NCBI RefSeq assembly: GCF_003932495.1
Contig: NZ_QZMT01000008.1
Location: 1 to 64,000 of the forward strand
DNA: 64,000 nt
Origin: Guyparkeria sp. SCN-R1
Lineage (GTDB): Bacteria > Pseudomonadota > Gammaproteobacteria > Halothiobacillales > Halothiobacillaceae
Direction: 5' to 3'
Part shown: in pieces, positions 8,957 through 17,999 of the stretch
How positions within the stretch are numbered: the first letter of the stretch is position 1
Layout: each line of letters begins with the position of its first letter
Notes under the pieces: model-generated
What the model saw: only the letters and a program-made list of their open reading frames with translations
What the model was told of the DNA's origin: nothing
Databases searched by the model: none
Position numbers and translations under genes: made by a program

Positions 8957-10003
8957 ATGACTACCTATCGTCCCGAGAAAGCCGACGAGTTGATCAAGAC
9001 GGCCAAGGCGATGGTCGCGCCCGGCAAGAGCATCCTGGCGATCGACGAGAGCAATGGAACCTGCAACAAGCGTTTCGAGGCCGTCGGCATTGATGCCACG
9101 GAGCAGAAGCGGCGCGAGTATCGCGAGTTGCTGCTGACCACGCCGAACCTCGAGGAGTACGTCAGCGGCGCGATCCTCTACGACGAGACGATTCGTCAGT
9201 CGGCGGCCGACGGCAAGTCGTTCATCGACGTGATGCGTGAGCGCGGCCAGGTGGTGGGCATCAAGGTCGATACCGGGGCCAAGCCGTTGGCCGGCTCGGA
9301 TGGTGAGAAGGTCACCGAGGGCCTCGACGGCTTGCGCGAGCGCCTCGCGGAGTACTACGAGATGGGCGCGCGCTTTGCCAAGTGGCGGGCGGTCATCGCG
9401 ATCGACACCGCCAAGGGCCTGCCGAGCCGCGGCTGCATCGAGGCCAATGCCCATGCCTTGGCTCGCTACGCTGCCCTGTGCCAGGAGGCCGGCCTGGTAC
9501 CGATCATCGAGCCGGAGGTGCTGATTGATGGTGACCACGACATCGCCACCTGCGAGCGGGTCACCGAGGAGGAGCTCAACGAGGTCTTCCGTCAGCTTTA
9601 TCACCAGAACGTGATGCTCGAGGGCGTGATCCTCAAGACCAGCATGGTGATCTCGGCCAAGAACGCCGCGAACCGGGCGGGCGTCGACGAAGTGGCCGAC
9701 CGCACGGTCGAGACCCTCTTGCGCACCGTCCCGGCGGCGCTGGGTGGCGTGGTGTTCCTCTCCGGCGGGCAGGGCGTCGAGGAATCCAGCGCACATCTGA
9801 ACGCCATGCACACCCGCCACGGCGATCATCTGCCATGGCCGCTGACCTTCAGCTACGCGCGTGCCATCCAGGGCCCGGCGCTCAACTTCTGGAAGGGCGA
9901 GCCCGCTAACGTCGAAGAGGCCCAGAAACGGGCCTTCACGCGGGCGAAGTACAACGGCCTGGCCAGTCTCGGCAAGTACAGCGAGGACATGGAAGGCGCC
10001 TGA
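8957..10003 (+). CDS. Class I fructose-bisphosphate aldolase
   Basis: This 348-residue enzyme of the animal/plant-type class I family cleaves fructose-1,6-bisphosphate (and in Calvin-cycle organisms condenses triose phosphates) through a Schiff base. Recognisable segments are SILAIDESNGTCNKRF, the EPEVLIDGDHD strand, the Schiff-base lysine in GVILKTSMV near residue 225, and the phosphate-binding FLSGGQGVEES. AAGGAG about 10 nt upstream supports the ATG. It is monocistronic, bounded upstream by the palindromic element and downstream by a terminator. The element sits where its promoter should be, so the element could influence expression. Confidence 0.95.
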   Translation: MTTYRPEKADELIKTAKAMVAPGKSILAIDESNGTCNKRFEAVGIDATEQKRREYRELLLTTPNLEEYVSGAILYDETIRQSAADGKSFIDVMRERGQVVGIKVDTGAKPLAGSDGEKVTEGLDGLRERLAEYYEMGARFAKWRAVIAIDTAKGLPSRGCIEANAHALARYAALCQEAGLVPIIEPEVLIDGDHDIATCERVTEEELNEVFRQLYHQNVMLEGVILKTSMVISAKNAANRAGVDEVADRTVETLLRTVPAALGGVVFLSGGQGVEESSAHLNAMHTRHGDHLPWPLTFSYARAIQGPALNFWKGEPANVEEAQKRAFTRAKYNGLASLGKYSEDMEGA

Positions 10004-10032
10004 TTCAGGCAATCCGCACGGTCGACAAGACA

Positions 10033-10059
10033 ATCCCGCCGATCCGGCGGGATTTTTTT
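10033..10059 (+). terminator. Rho-independent terminator of the aldolase gene
   Basis: ATCCCGCC pairs with GGCGGGAT across GATCC, followed by TTTTTT. Confidence 0.9.
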
Positions 10060-10112
10060 GGTGCCAGAGAACGACCGGCTAACGAGCGACCAGGGCGTTC
10101 GTCGGCGCTTGC

Positions 10113-11009
10113 TCAGGGGTGGGCGTCGGCCGGTCGTTCGCGGATCACCACCAGGCCGGCGGCAATGATGATCAGCCCCCCGAGGATCGTGAACGCATCC
10201 GGCCACTCGGCGAAGATCAGCCAGCCGAGGATCGTGGCACCGAAGATCTCCAGATACTGCAGCGGGGCGAGCAGGCTGGCATCGCTGCGGGCGAAGGCCA
10301 TCGCGATCAGCACATGGGCGAAGGCGGCGAGCACCCCGGCGGCGGCCAGCCAGAACCATTCGTGCGGCTCCGGCATGTCCCAGCGGGCGATCGACCAGCT
10401 GAGGCCCTGGCCCAGGAGCACGAAGCCCAGCATGATCAACGAGGCGGCGGCCCCCACCCAGAATTGCAGTACCAGCGCATCGCGGGGCCGAGGTGCGCTG
10501 GTCCAGGCCCGCGTCGCGGTCAGGTAGCCCGCATAGCAGGCAGCGGCGGCGATCGGCAGCAGGGAGGCCAGTCCGAAGGCGCCCCAGTTCGGGCGCAGGA
10601 TGACCACGGCACCCACCAGCCCGCCGAGCACGCCGATCCAGCGCCTGGCGGTGATGCGCTCGCCCAGGAACAGGGCGGAGAAGATGACCAGGATCAACGG
10701 CTCGACGAAGAACAGCGCGATATTGTTGGCCAGTGGCAGGTGGGCCAGCCCCCAGAAGAGGAACAGGATCGAGGCGGCAATCAGTGCGCCCAACAGGAGA
10801 TGGATCGGCCGCAGCCGTCCGCCGCGCCAGTACATGGCGACAAACGGCAGCAGGAAGAGGGTCTGGAACACGAACCGAAGCCAAGCGATCTCGCCCACCG
10901 ACAACTCGGTCGACAGCCACTTGGCGATCGTGTCGGACATCGGGATGGTCAGAACGGCGAGGGCCATCAGGATCAGGCCCAGACGGTGATGATGTTGGCT
11001 CTCTGTCAC
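10113..11009 (-). CDS. EamA/DMT-superfamily transporter
   Basis: This 298-residue protein has ten predicted membrane helices arranged as two EamA repeats. The first repeat ends near LGERITARRWIGVLGGLVGAV and the second near LEIFGATILGWLIFAEWPD; both carry the Glu/Trp-containing helix end typical of drug/metabolite exporters. The substrate cannot be read from sequence. The start is a GTG with a His-rich cytoplasmic leader. It is divergent from the pterin dehydratase gene with 166 bp between them, in which I see no clear promoter boxes. Confidence 0.88.
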   Translation of the reverse strand: MTESQHHHRLGLILMALAVLTIPMSDTIAKWLSTELSVGEIAWLRFVFQTLFLLPFVAMYWRGGRLRPIHLLLGALIAASILFLFWGLAHLPLANNIALFFVEPLILVIFSALFLGERITARRWIGVLGGLVGAVVILRPNWGAFGLASLLPIAAAACYAGYLTATRAWTSAPRPRDALVLQFWVGAAASLIMLGFVLLGQGLSWSIARWDMPEPHEWFWLAAAGVLAAFAHVLIAMAFARSDASLLAPLQYLEIFGATILGWLIFAEWPDAFTILGGLIIIAAGLVVIRERPADAHP

Positions 11010-11175
11010 GGTGCACCCATCGAACAGTTAGGTAGCTAAGCAAACTAACATGCTCTCGCAGATAAGGACAGCGATGGACGCGGCGGTACTCGTTGCCTAC
11101 AGTCCATTGCGACGCCAGAAGCCCTTTTCCATGGCGCGGACACCCTGAAATTGAAGTCGATGAGGTCTTGACGAG

Positions 11176-11523
11176 ATGAGCGAACTGGCCACGAATCGCT
11201 GTGAGGCATGCCGGGCCGATGCGCCCACCCTGGACGACAACGAGATCGCTGCACTGCAGAAGGAATTGCAGGATGACTGGCAGGTGATCACCCGCGACGG
11301 GGTACGACAGCTCGAGCGCGTGTTTCGATTTGACGATTTCGCGAGCGCCCTGGCCTTCACCAACGCCGTGGGCGAGATTGCCGAGGCGGAAGGCCATCAC
11401 CCCGCGCTGCTGACCGAGTGGGGGCGGGTGACCGTCACCTGGTGGAGTCACAAGATTCGCGGGCTGCATCGCAACGACTTCATCATGGCCGCGCGTACCG
11501 ACAAGCTCGCCGCCGAGCACTAG
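11176..11523 (+). CDS. phhB: Pterin-4a-carbinolamine dehydratase
   Basis: This 115-residue protein carries the family signature [23 protein letters not shown], with the catalytic His pair and the later [15 protein letters not shown]. The enzyme dehydrates 4a-hydroxytetrahydropterin, recycling the cofactor of aromatic amino-acid hydroxylases. No phenylalanine hydroxylase gene is in the window, so it may have another role, as is common for bacterial homologs. The N-terminal CxxC (CEACRAD) is typical of the proteobacterial subgroup. Confidence 0.93.
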   Translation: MSELATNRCEACRADAPTLDDNEIAALQKELQDDWQVITRDGVRQLERVFRFDDFASALAFTNAVGEIAEAEGHHPALLTEWGRVTVTWWSHKIRGLHRNDFIMAARTDKLAAEH

Positions 11524-11573
11524 GTCACTTGCCTGTCTTGCAGACATTGCTCCTCTGCGCTTGTCTGGCCAGA

Positions 11574-11609
11574 AGAAAAAAACCGGCCCCGCTACGCGGA
11601 GGGCCGGTC
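11574..11609 (-). terminator. Rho-independent terminator of the dodecin gene
   Basis: CCGGCCC (11583-11589) pairs with GGGCCGG (11601-11607). The run of A residues on the left becomes a U run on the minus strand, so it ends transcription from the dodecin gene. Confidence 0.85.
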
Positions 11610-11632
11610 TATCGGTCCGATCAACGTATCAA

Positions 11633-11839
11633 TCAGTCAAGTTGGAACGTGATTTTGGCGTTGATGCGGTACTTGGTGATGCGGTTGTCCTCGACCTTGG
11701 CCTCGAAGTCCTTGATGTAGATCGACTTGATGCCGTGGACACTGCGGCTGGCATTGGCGATGGCCTGGTTGGCCGCGTCTTCCCAGGACTTTTCCGACTC
11801 CGCGAGGACCTCGACGACCTTCAACATGTCGTTGCTCAT
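11633..11839 (-). CDS. Dodecin (flavin-binding small protein)
   Basis: This 68-residue protein matches dodecin in length and pattern: MLKVVEVLAESEKSWEDAANQAI, then a beta strand with IKSIYIKDFEAKVEDNRI and a final YRINAKITFQLD. Dodecins form hollow dodecamers that store or buffer flavins. The start at 11839 follows AGGAGGGAAGCC, an excellent ribosome binding site; upstream in-frame codons lack family similarity. Confidence 0.93.
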   Translation of the reverse strand: MSNDMLKVVEVLAESEKSWEDAANQAIANASRSVHGIKSIYIKDFEAKVEDNRITKYRINAKITFQLD

Positions 11840-11999
11840 GGCTTCCCTCCTGCCTTGTACGTGGATGGATAACGCCACTAACAAGGGTAGATGGTGAATC
11901 GGTATCCTGTCAGAGGCAGTCGGGTCCTCGTGGCGCGGGCCCGACGTTCAACCTGACCCAAGCAAAGGCGATACATGTTGCCCAGTTCAGACCCGGTGA

Positions 12000-12839
12000 G
12001 TGGCGATGATTGACTGGTTTCTCACGCCGATCGACGCCTTCGTGAGCGCCTCCCCGGTCGTGCAGGCACTGATCGCCACGCTGTTCACCTGGGGCATGAC
12101 CGCCGCCGGGGCGCTGCCGGTGTTCTTCACCGATCGCGAGAACCGTCGGCTGCTCGATGTGCTGCTGGGATTCACGGGCGGGGTGATGATTGCGGCCAGC
12201 TTCTGGTCGTTGCTGGCGCCATCGATCGAGATGGCCGCGGATCTGTCCGTGCCCGCCTGGTTCCCGGCGGCGGTGGGGTTCGCGCTGGGTGCGGTGTTCC
12301 TGCGCGGGGCGGATCTGATCCTGCCGCACCTGCATCTCAATGCCCCCATGCACGAAGCCGAAGGGATGCCGACGACCTGGCGGCGAACCACGTTGCTGGT
12401 CCTGGCGATCACCCTGCACAACATTCCCGAGGGGCTGGCGATCGGGGTGGCCTTCGGCGCACTGGCTTATGGTTTTGACAATGCCAGCCTCGGTGCGGCG
12501 GTCGCGCTGGCCATCGGCATCGGTATCCAGAATTTCCCCGAGGGCATGGCCGTAGCGATGCCGCTGCGCCGCGAGGGGATGAGCCGGCGAAAGAGCTTCT
12601 GGTACGGCCAGCTATCCGGCGTGGTCGAACCGATCGCGGGGGTGATTGGGGCGGCGGCGGTGCTGTTCTGGCAACCCATCCTGCCCTATGCGCTGGCCTT
12701 CGCCGCCGGGGCGATGATCTTCGTGGTGGTCGAGGAGGTGATCCCCGAGGCCCAGCGCAGTGGCCATGCCGATGCCGCGACGCTGGGTGTGGTTGGCGGG
12801 TTTATCGTGATGATGGTGCTGGACGTGGCCTTGAGTTGA
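12000..12839 (+). CDS. ZIP-family metal transporter
   Basis: This protein of about 278 residues has eight predicted helices. The ZIP metal-site motifs are in helices 4 and 5: [11 protein letters not shown] and [10 protein letters not shown] His-rich cytoplasmic loop ([11 protein letters not shown]) precedes them, as in ZupT/GufA-like proteins. It probably imports Zn2+ or another divalent metal. The start may be GTG 12000 or ATG 12006; neither has a strong Shine-Dalgarno. It converges on zntB, only 23 bp from its stop. Confidence 0.9.
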   Translation: MAMIDWFLTPIDAFVSASPVVQALIATLFTWGMTAAGALPVFFTDRENRRLLDVLLGFTGGVMIAASFWSLLAPSIEMAADLSVPAWFPAAVGFALGAVFLRGADLILPHLHLNAPMHEAEGMPTTWRRTTLLVLAITLHNIPEGLAIGVAFGALAYGFDNASLGAAVALAIGIGIQNFPEGMAVAMPLRREGMSRRKSFWYGQLSGVVEPIAGVIGAAAVLFWQPILPYALAFAAGAMIFVVVEEVIPEAQRSGHADAATLGVVGGFIVMMVLDVALS

Positions 12840-12862
12840 ATGACCTGGCCCGGATGCCAGGG

Positions 12863-13801
12863 CTAGAACCAACGCCTTCTCTTGAGCCAGAACCCTAGCC
12901 CGGCGCCAAGGGCGACGATCAGCAGCATCACCCACCAGAATCCCATCTCGGTCTCCACCCACGGCATGCCGCCGACATTGATGCCGAATAGCCCGGTGAC
13001 GAAGCCCAGCGGCAGGAAAATCGCCGCCACGATCGACAGGATGTACATGCGGGTGTTGAGCTGATCGGACAGCCGCGTGAGTAGTTGCTCGTGGATCATG
13101 GCGCCGCGCTCGCGGGCCATGTCCAGGTCCTCAACCAGGCGCGTGAGCGCATCGGCCTGTTCGCGGACGCGACCGCGATCCAGCGAGGCGAGCAGCGGGC
13201 GGTTGATTGTCGAAAGGCGGGCCAGCGCGTCGCGCTGGGGTGCGAGGTAGCGGCGGATGACGATGATGCTGCGACGTATCTGGCCGATGCGACCGCGCAA
13301 TTCGCGGTCGGCCCCCTCGAGCAGTTGTGCCTCGAGCTCGTCGATTTCCTCCTCGATCGACTCGATCAACTCGTCGGTGCGTTCGGCCAGGCCCTCGACG
13401 AGTTCCATCAGCAGTTCGCCGAGATCGGCAGGCCCGGTGCCTTCCTCGATCCGGTGCGCGATCCCCTCGACGGTGCGCAGCGGGGAGCGCGAGGTGCTGA
13501 TCAGCCGATCGCCGTCGAACCACAGCCGCAGCGAGATCATGTCTTCCGGTCGGCTGCCCGCGTTTAGGTTGACGCCGCGCAGGATCAGCAGCAGGCCGTT
13601 GTCGTGCTCGACCACGCGCGGGCGGGTGTCCTCGGCGAGCAGGCTGTCGACCACCAGCTCGTCGACGCCGGCGTCCTGCTCCAGCCAGGCGCGATCGTCT
13701 GGGTCTTCCCAATTGAAGCGGATCCAGGTGCCGACCGGTTGCTGGTGTGGGCCGGCCTGGCCACCGCCACCATCGAGACGGATGCAGTCACGCGTGCTCA
13801 T
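12863..13801 (-). CDS. zntB: Zinc transporter ZntB (CorA superfamily)
   Basis: This 312-residue protein has a large soluble N-terminal domain with a long acidic helix (ESIEEEIDELEAQLLEGAD). It ends in two C-terminal helices with the CorA-family signature FGINVGGMP after LPLGFVTGL. The GIN signature with an N-terminal leader like this is the ZntB pattern. E. coli ZntB was first described as an efflux system and later as a proton-driven importer, so direction is left open. It faces a ZIP transporter gene, which suggests a zinc-homeostasis pair. Confidence 0.88.
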   Translation of the reverse strand: MSTRDCIRLDGGGGQAGPHQQPVGTWIRFNWEDPDDRAWLEQDAGVDELVVDSLLAEDTRPRVVEHDNGLLLILRGVNLNAGSRPEDMISLRLWFDGDRLISTSRSPLRTVEGIAHRIEEGTGPADLGELLMELVEGLAERTDELIESIEEEIDELEAQLLEGADRELRGRIGQIRRSIIVIRRYLAPQRDALARLSTINRPLLASLDRGRVREQADALTRLVEDLDMARERGAMIHEQLLTRLSDQLNTRMYILSIVAAIFLPLGFVTGLFGINVGGMPWVETEMGFWWVMLLIVALGAGLGFWLKRRRWF

Positions 13802-13828
13802 GGGTGCCTCTCCCGGTATCGCGATGGG

Positions 13829-15040
13829 TCACGGTTTGAGCTGGATCGAGCCGGCCGAGCGACGGGCACGCTCGCGTGCCTGCTCGATCGACTCGCCACG
13901 GGCCAGCGCCACGCCCAGGCGACGCTTGCCGGCCAGCGAGGGCTTGCCGAACAGGCGCAGTTCGGTGCCGGGTTCGGTCAGCGCGGCGGCCATCCCGGTC
14001 AGTATCGGGTGCGTGCTTTCGCCCTCGCGCACGATGGCGCAGGAGGCCGACGGGCCGCGCTGGCCGATCTCGTGGACCGGCAGACCGAGCATGGCCCGCA
14101 GGTGCAGGGCGAATTCCGACAGGTCCTGCGAGACCAGGGTCACCAGCCCCGTGTCGTGCGGGCGTGGCGAGACTTCGCTGAACCACACCTGGTCCTCCTT
14201 GACGAACAGCTCCACGCCGAAGATGCCGTAGCCGCCCAGCTCATCGACGATGGTGCGCGCGATCTCGCCCGCCCGTGCCAGCGCCGTCTCGCTCATCGGG
14301 TGGGGCTGCCAGCTTTCGCGGTAATCGCCGTCGACCTGGGTGTGACCGATCGGCGGGCAGAGGGTGATGCCGTCGCGATGGCGGACGGTGAGCAGGGTGA
14401 TCTCGTAGTCGAAGTCGATGAACGATTCGACGATCACCCGTCCGCGTCCCGCCCGGCCGCCGGACTGGGCGAACTCCCAGGCGCGCAGTGCCGTGCTCGG
14501 CTCGCGCACCAGCGACTGGCCCTTGCCCGATGAACTCATCACAGGTTTGACCACGCAGGGGGTGCCGATCTCGTCGATGGCGGAAAGAAATTGCGCCTCG
14601 GTCTCGGCGAAGGCGAACCGGCTGGTCGGCAGGGCGAGGGCCTCGGCGGCCAGTCGGCGGATGCCCTCGCGATCCATGGTCAGCCGCGCCGCGCGTGCAT
14701 TCGGGGTGACCACGAAGCCCTGTGCCTCCAGCTCGATCAGTGTCGGGGTGGCAATCGCCTCGATCTCCGGGACGATCAGGGCGGGCATCTCCTGGGTGAT
14801 CACGCTCTTCAAGGCCGTGCCGTCGAGCATGTCGATCACGTGCGAGCGGTGCGCAACCTGCATGGCCGGCGCGTTGGCGTAGCGGTCGACGGCGATCACC
14901 TCCAGGCCCAGCCGCTGGGCCTCGATGGCGACCTCCTTGCCGAGCTCGCCGGCGCCCAGGAGCATCAGCCGGAGGGCCTCGGGCGAACCGGGGGCGCCCA
15001 GTTGCGCCGCGCGGGTGTCGATGCTGCCGTGATCAGCCAT
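13829..15040 (-). CDS. purT: Formate-dependent phosphoribosylglycinamide formyltransferase PurT
   Basis: This ATP-grasp enzyme forms formyl-GAR from GAR, formate and ATP in purine synthesis. Visible features are the N-terminal [18 protein letters not shown] nucleotide-binding turn, [11 protein letters not shown] (the ATP-grasp loop), [17 protein letters not shown], and the metal-binding [25 protein letters not shown] place the start at ATG 15040, giving 403 residues and overlapping the trpB stop by 8 nt (ATGGCTGA). That implies translational coupling with trpB. An upstream start at 15082 would add an unconserved leader. Confidence 0.93.
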   Translation of the reverse strand: MADHGSIDTRAAQLGAPGSPEALRLMLLGAGELGKEVAIEAQRLGLEVIAVDRYANAPAMQVAHRSHVIDMLDGTALKSVITQEMPALIVPEIEAIATPTLIELEAQGFVVTPNARAARLTMDREGIRRLAAEALALPTSRFAFAETEAQFLSAIDEIGTPCVVKPVMSSSGKGQSLVREPSTALRAWEFAQSGGRAGRGRVIVESFIDFDYEITLLTVRHRDGITLCPPIGHTQVDGDYRESWQPHPMSETALARAGEIARTIVDELGGYGIFGVELFVKEDQVWFSEVSPRPHDTGLVTLVSQDLSEFALHLRAMLGLPVHEIGQRGPSASCAIVREGESTHPILTGMAAALTEPGTELRLFGKPSLAGKRRLGVALARGESIEQARERARRSAGSIQLKP

Positions 15041-16225
15041 GGCCAAAGTTCTCCGTGACGTAGTCGATGTCCTTGTCGCCACGTCCGGAGAGGTTGGCCA
15101 GGATGGTGGTGCCGGGGTTCTCCCGGCCGAACTTCATCGCCCAGGCGATCGCGTGGGCCGATTCCAGCGCCGGGATGATGCCCTCGCGGCGCGAGATCTT
15201 GTAGAACGCATCCAGGGTCTCGTCGTCGCTGATGGCGTGGTAGTTCACCCGCCCGGAGGTCTTGAGGTGCGAGTGCTCCGGGCCGACGCCGGGGTAGTCC
15301 AGCCCCGAGGCGATCGAATGCACCGGCGCCGGGTTGCCTTCCTCGTCAGCCAGCAGCAGGCACTTGAAGCCGTGGATCATGCCGGGCTTGCCGAAGGTCA
15401 TGGTGGCCGAGTGCTGGCCGAGCTCGGTGCCCTTGCCCAGCGGCTCGACGCCATGGAGCTGCACGTCGTCATCGTCGATAAAGCCGGCGAACAGGCCTAG
15501 GGCGTTAGAGCCGCCACCGACGCAGGCAGTGACGTGATCTGGCAACTCGCCGGTCATCTCCAGGTATTGCTCGCGCGCCTCGATGCCCATCACCGACTGG
15601 AAGTTGCGCACCATCTTGGGGAACGGGTGCGGGCCGACCACCGAACCGATCGCGAAGATCGCCTCGTCGGCCTGCGAGAGATAGCTCTGGAAGGCCGAGT
15701 CGACCGCTTCCTTGAGGCTGCGCCCCCCGAACCCACCGGCACCACGTTGGCTCCGAGAAGCTTCATGCGTGTGACGTTGGGTGCTTCCTTGGCGATGTCG
15801 ATCTCGCCCATGTGGATCTCGCACTCCATGCCGAAGTAGGCCGCGGCGGTCGCGAGAGCCACGCCGTGCTGTCCGGCGCCGGTCTCGGCGATCAGCTTCT
15901 TTTTGCCCATGTGCTTGGCCAGCAGCGCCTCGCCCATGCAGTGGTTGAGCTTGTGCGCGCCGGAGTGGTTGAGGTCCTCGCGCTTGAAATAGATATGGGC
16001 GCCGACATCGGCACTAAGGTTGTGTGCGTAATAAACGGGGGTGGGGCGTCCCTGGTAGTGCTTGCGGATGTAGCGCAGCTCGTTGAGGAAGTCGGCCGAT
16101 CGCATCAGGCGCAGGTAGGCATGTTCGATCTCGGCAAAGTGTGGCTCGAGCTCTGGTGGCAGAAAAGCGCCCCCAAATTCACCGAAGTAGCCTTCCTTGT
16201 TCGGAAAAGCCTTTAGATAGGACAT
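15033..16225 (-). pseudogene. trpB: TrpB-type tryptophan synthase beta chain, frameshifted
   Basis: Codons from ATG 16225 read as the TrpB N-terminal half: [16 protein letters not shown], the PLP lysine in [23 protein letters not shown], and [10 protein letters not shown]. They leave the frame in [13 protein letters not shown]. The C-terminal half continues in another frame from [13 protein letters not shown] through [24 protein letters not shown] and [11 protein letters not shown]. The shift falls in a run of six G on the coding strand (15723-15728); seven would give SGGRSLKEA and restore one protein. The cause may be a real deletion or a homopolymer error. No trpA is adjacent; purT follows with an 8-nt overlap. 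AGGAAG precedes the start. If intact, it makes tryptophan from indole and serine. Confidence 0.85.
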
Positions 16226-16378
16226 TCAAACTTCCTGCCTGGTGATTGTGTTGCGTGCCTGCATGATCCAACGCCAGAGAAGCGTTGCCAAGTCCCCGGC
16301 ATCCGGTCTGTCCCTTCCGTTTCGTGTTCGCCAGCGAACTCGGCACTCCCCGTGCTGGTGCACTAAGCTGCACATCGG

Positions 16379-16397
16379 TTGTACAAGACATGTACAA
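16379..16397. promoter_or_regulatory. Perfect 7-bp dyad in the trpB / BdlA-like divergent region
   Basis: TTGTACA-AGACA-TGTACAA is a perfect inverted repeat of 7 bp with a 5-nt centre, in the 242-bp gap between two divergent genes. It looks like a dimeric-repressor operator. The regulator is unknown, and it does not match the TrpR operator consensus. Confidence 0.4.
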
Positions 16398-16467
16398 TAA
16401 CGATACAAAAACGCCGATCTTGACCCCCTGCATCTGTCGGGAGCGAGGCGGCCGGGAGGAATCGAAG

Positions 16468-17769
16468 ATGTTCAATCGTCGTCTGCACAACGAACTGGCC
16501 GAGTGCCAAATCCAGCTGCGCCAGCGAAATGCCGTGTTGGATGCGGTGCGTGGCTCGGTCGCCTACATCGAGTTCAGCCCGGACGGCCACGTGCTGGACG
16601 TCAACGAGCGCTTTCTCGAGACGGTGGGCCGCTCGCGCGGCGAGGTGGTGGGGGCAAACCACCGCCTGTTCTGCGACCACGATTACGCCGAGTCGACCGC
16701 CTATCGACGTTTCTGGGACATCCTGCGCAGCGGGGAGTCGCACTCGGGCACGTTCCCGCGGGTGACGGCCGGGGGCGATCGTCTCTGGCTGGAAGCGACC
16801 TACTTCCCGGTCAAGTCGGCGGATGGCCGGGTCGAACGGGTGGTCAAGATCGCCTCGGACGTCACCGAGCGTGCCGAGGAGCTCCGTGAACACGAGGCGA
16901 TGTTCAAGGCGCTGGATCGATCCATGGCGGTGATTTCGTTTACCCCGGACGGCACGATTATCGATGCCAACCGCAATTTCCTCGACACGGTGGGCTACAC
17001 GAGCGACCAGGTCCGCGGCAAGCACCATCGCCTGTTCTGCGACGACGCCTTCTATCGCGAGCACCCGGACTTCTGGTCGGAGCTGGCCGGCGGGGCGTTT
17101 CGGTCGGGCAAGTTCCGACGTTTTCGTTCCAACGGACAGGAGGTCTGGCTGGAGGCGACCTACAACCCGATCCTCGACGAGGACGGGCGCGTGGAGAAGG
17201 TGATCAAGTTCGCAACAGACATCACCGAGTCCGTGCTGGCGGCCGAGCAGACACGCGATGCCTCGTCGGTCGCGTGCTCCACCGCGCAGCAGACCGCCGA
17301 CATCGCCGCCCGGGGTGCCGATTCGCTGCGCACCTCGATCGAGACCTCGGAACAGATCCGCGAGTTGATTGCCGAGGCCAAGGCGGTGATCGGTAATCTC
17401 AACGATGAATCCAAGAACATCGAGACCATCGTCGCCACCATCAGTGCCGTGGCCGACCAGACCAACCTTTTGGCGTTGAATGCCGCCATCGAGGCCGCGC
17501 GGGCCGGTGAGCAGGGGCGCGGCTTTGCCGTGGTGGCCGACGAGGTGCGCCAGCTGGCCGCGCGCACCAGTGCCGCCACCGGCGAGATCGCCGAGGTGAT
17601 TCGCGGCAACCTCGACTACACCGGCGATATCGTGCAGCGGATCGAGAACGCCAGCCGGGTGGCCGATCTGGGTCGAGAGCAGGTGCGCTCGGTCGAAGCG
17701 ATTGTCGAGGAGATCCGCGAAGGCGCCTCGCACGTTCTCGATTCGGTGTCGTCCATCCCGCGCGGCTAG
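16468..17769 (+). CDS. BdlA-like cytoplasmic PAS-PAS-methyl-accepting chemoreceptor
   Basis: This 433-residue protein has two PAS domains (residues about 15-125 and 140-250). Both end in paired PAC-like segments ([22 protein letters not shown] and [21 protein letters not shown]). A methyl-accepting signalling hairpin follows, with the tip [21 protein letters not shown]. It has no membrane segment, so it is cytoplasmic. This size and order match BdlA, the biofilm-dispersal receptor of Pseudomonas, and related redox-sensing receptors with heme or FAD in PAS. GGGAGGA 7 nt upstream fixes the start. Two diguanylate cyclases follow in the same direction, which makes a link to c-di-GMP control plausible. 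Confidence 0.88.
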   Translation: MFNRRLHNELAECQIQLRQRNAVLDAVRGSVAYIEFSPDGHVLDVNERFLETVGRSRGEVVGANHRLFCDHDYAESTAYRRFWDILRSGESHSGTFPRVTAGGDRLWLEATYFPVKSADGRVERVVKIASDVTERAEELREHEAMFKALDRSMAVISFTPDGTIIDANRNFLDTVGYTSDQVRGKHHRLFCDDAFYREHPDFWSELAGGAFRSGKFRRFRSNGQEVWLEATYNPILDEDGRVEKVIKFATDITESVLAAEQTRDASSVACSTAQQTADIAARGADSLRTSIETSEQIRELIAEAKAVIGNLNDESKNIETIVATISAVADQTNLLALNAAIEAARAGEQGRGFAVVADEVRQLAARTSAATGEIAEVIRGNLDYTGDIVQRIENASRVADLGREQVRSVEAIVEEIREGASHVLDSVSSIPRG

Positions 17770-17999
17770 TCGATACCGGGTCGCGAACATCTCTGCATCC
17801 CCCGGGTCATGGTGACCCTGCCTTCCGGGCTGTTGTTGCCACCGAGTGCCTTCCGGTGAGTGTTGCAAAACGGCAGTGCGTTTGACTCGCACGAAAGTGG
17901 TATGGCGTGGTTCCTTTTAACGATGAACTATGCTCGGCCTTTGGCAACCACGAGCGATCACGGACGGAGTTTGCCGTTGCGCCATCCGGGAGGGATAGC

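Noticed and set aside
8646-9093. Open frames across palindromic element copy 1, some running into the aldolase leader
   Set aside because: They are by-products of a GC-rich palindrome: no family pattern, no ribosome sites, and the two strands give mirror-like peptides.
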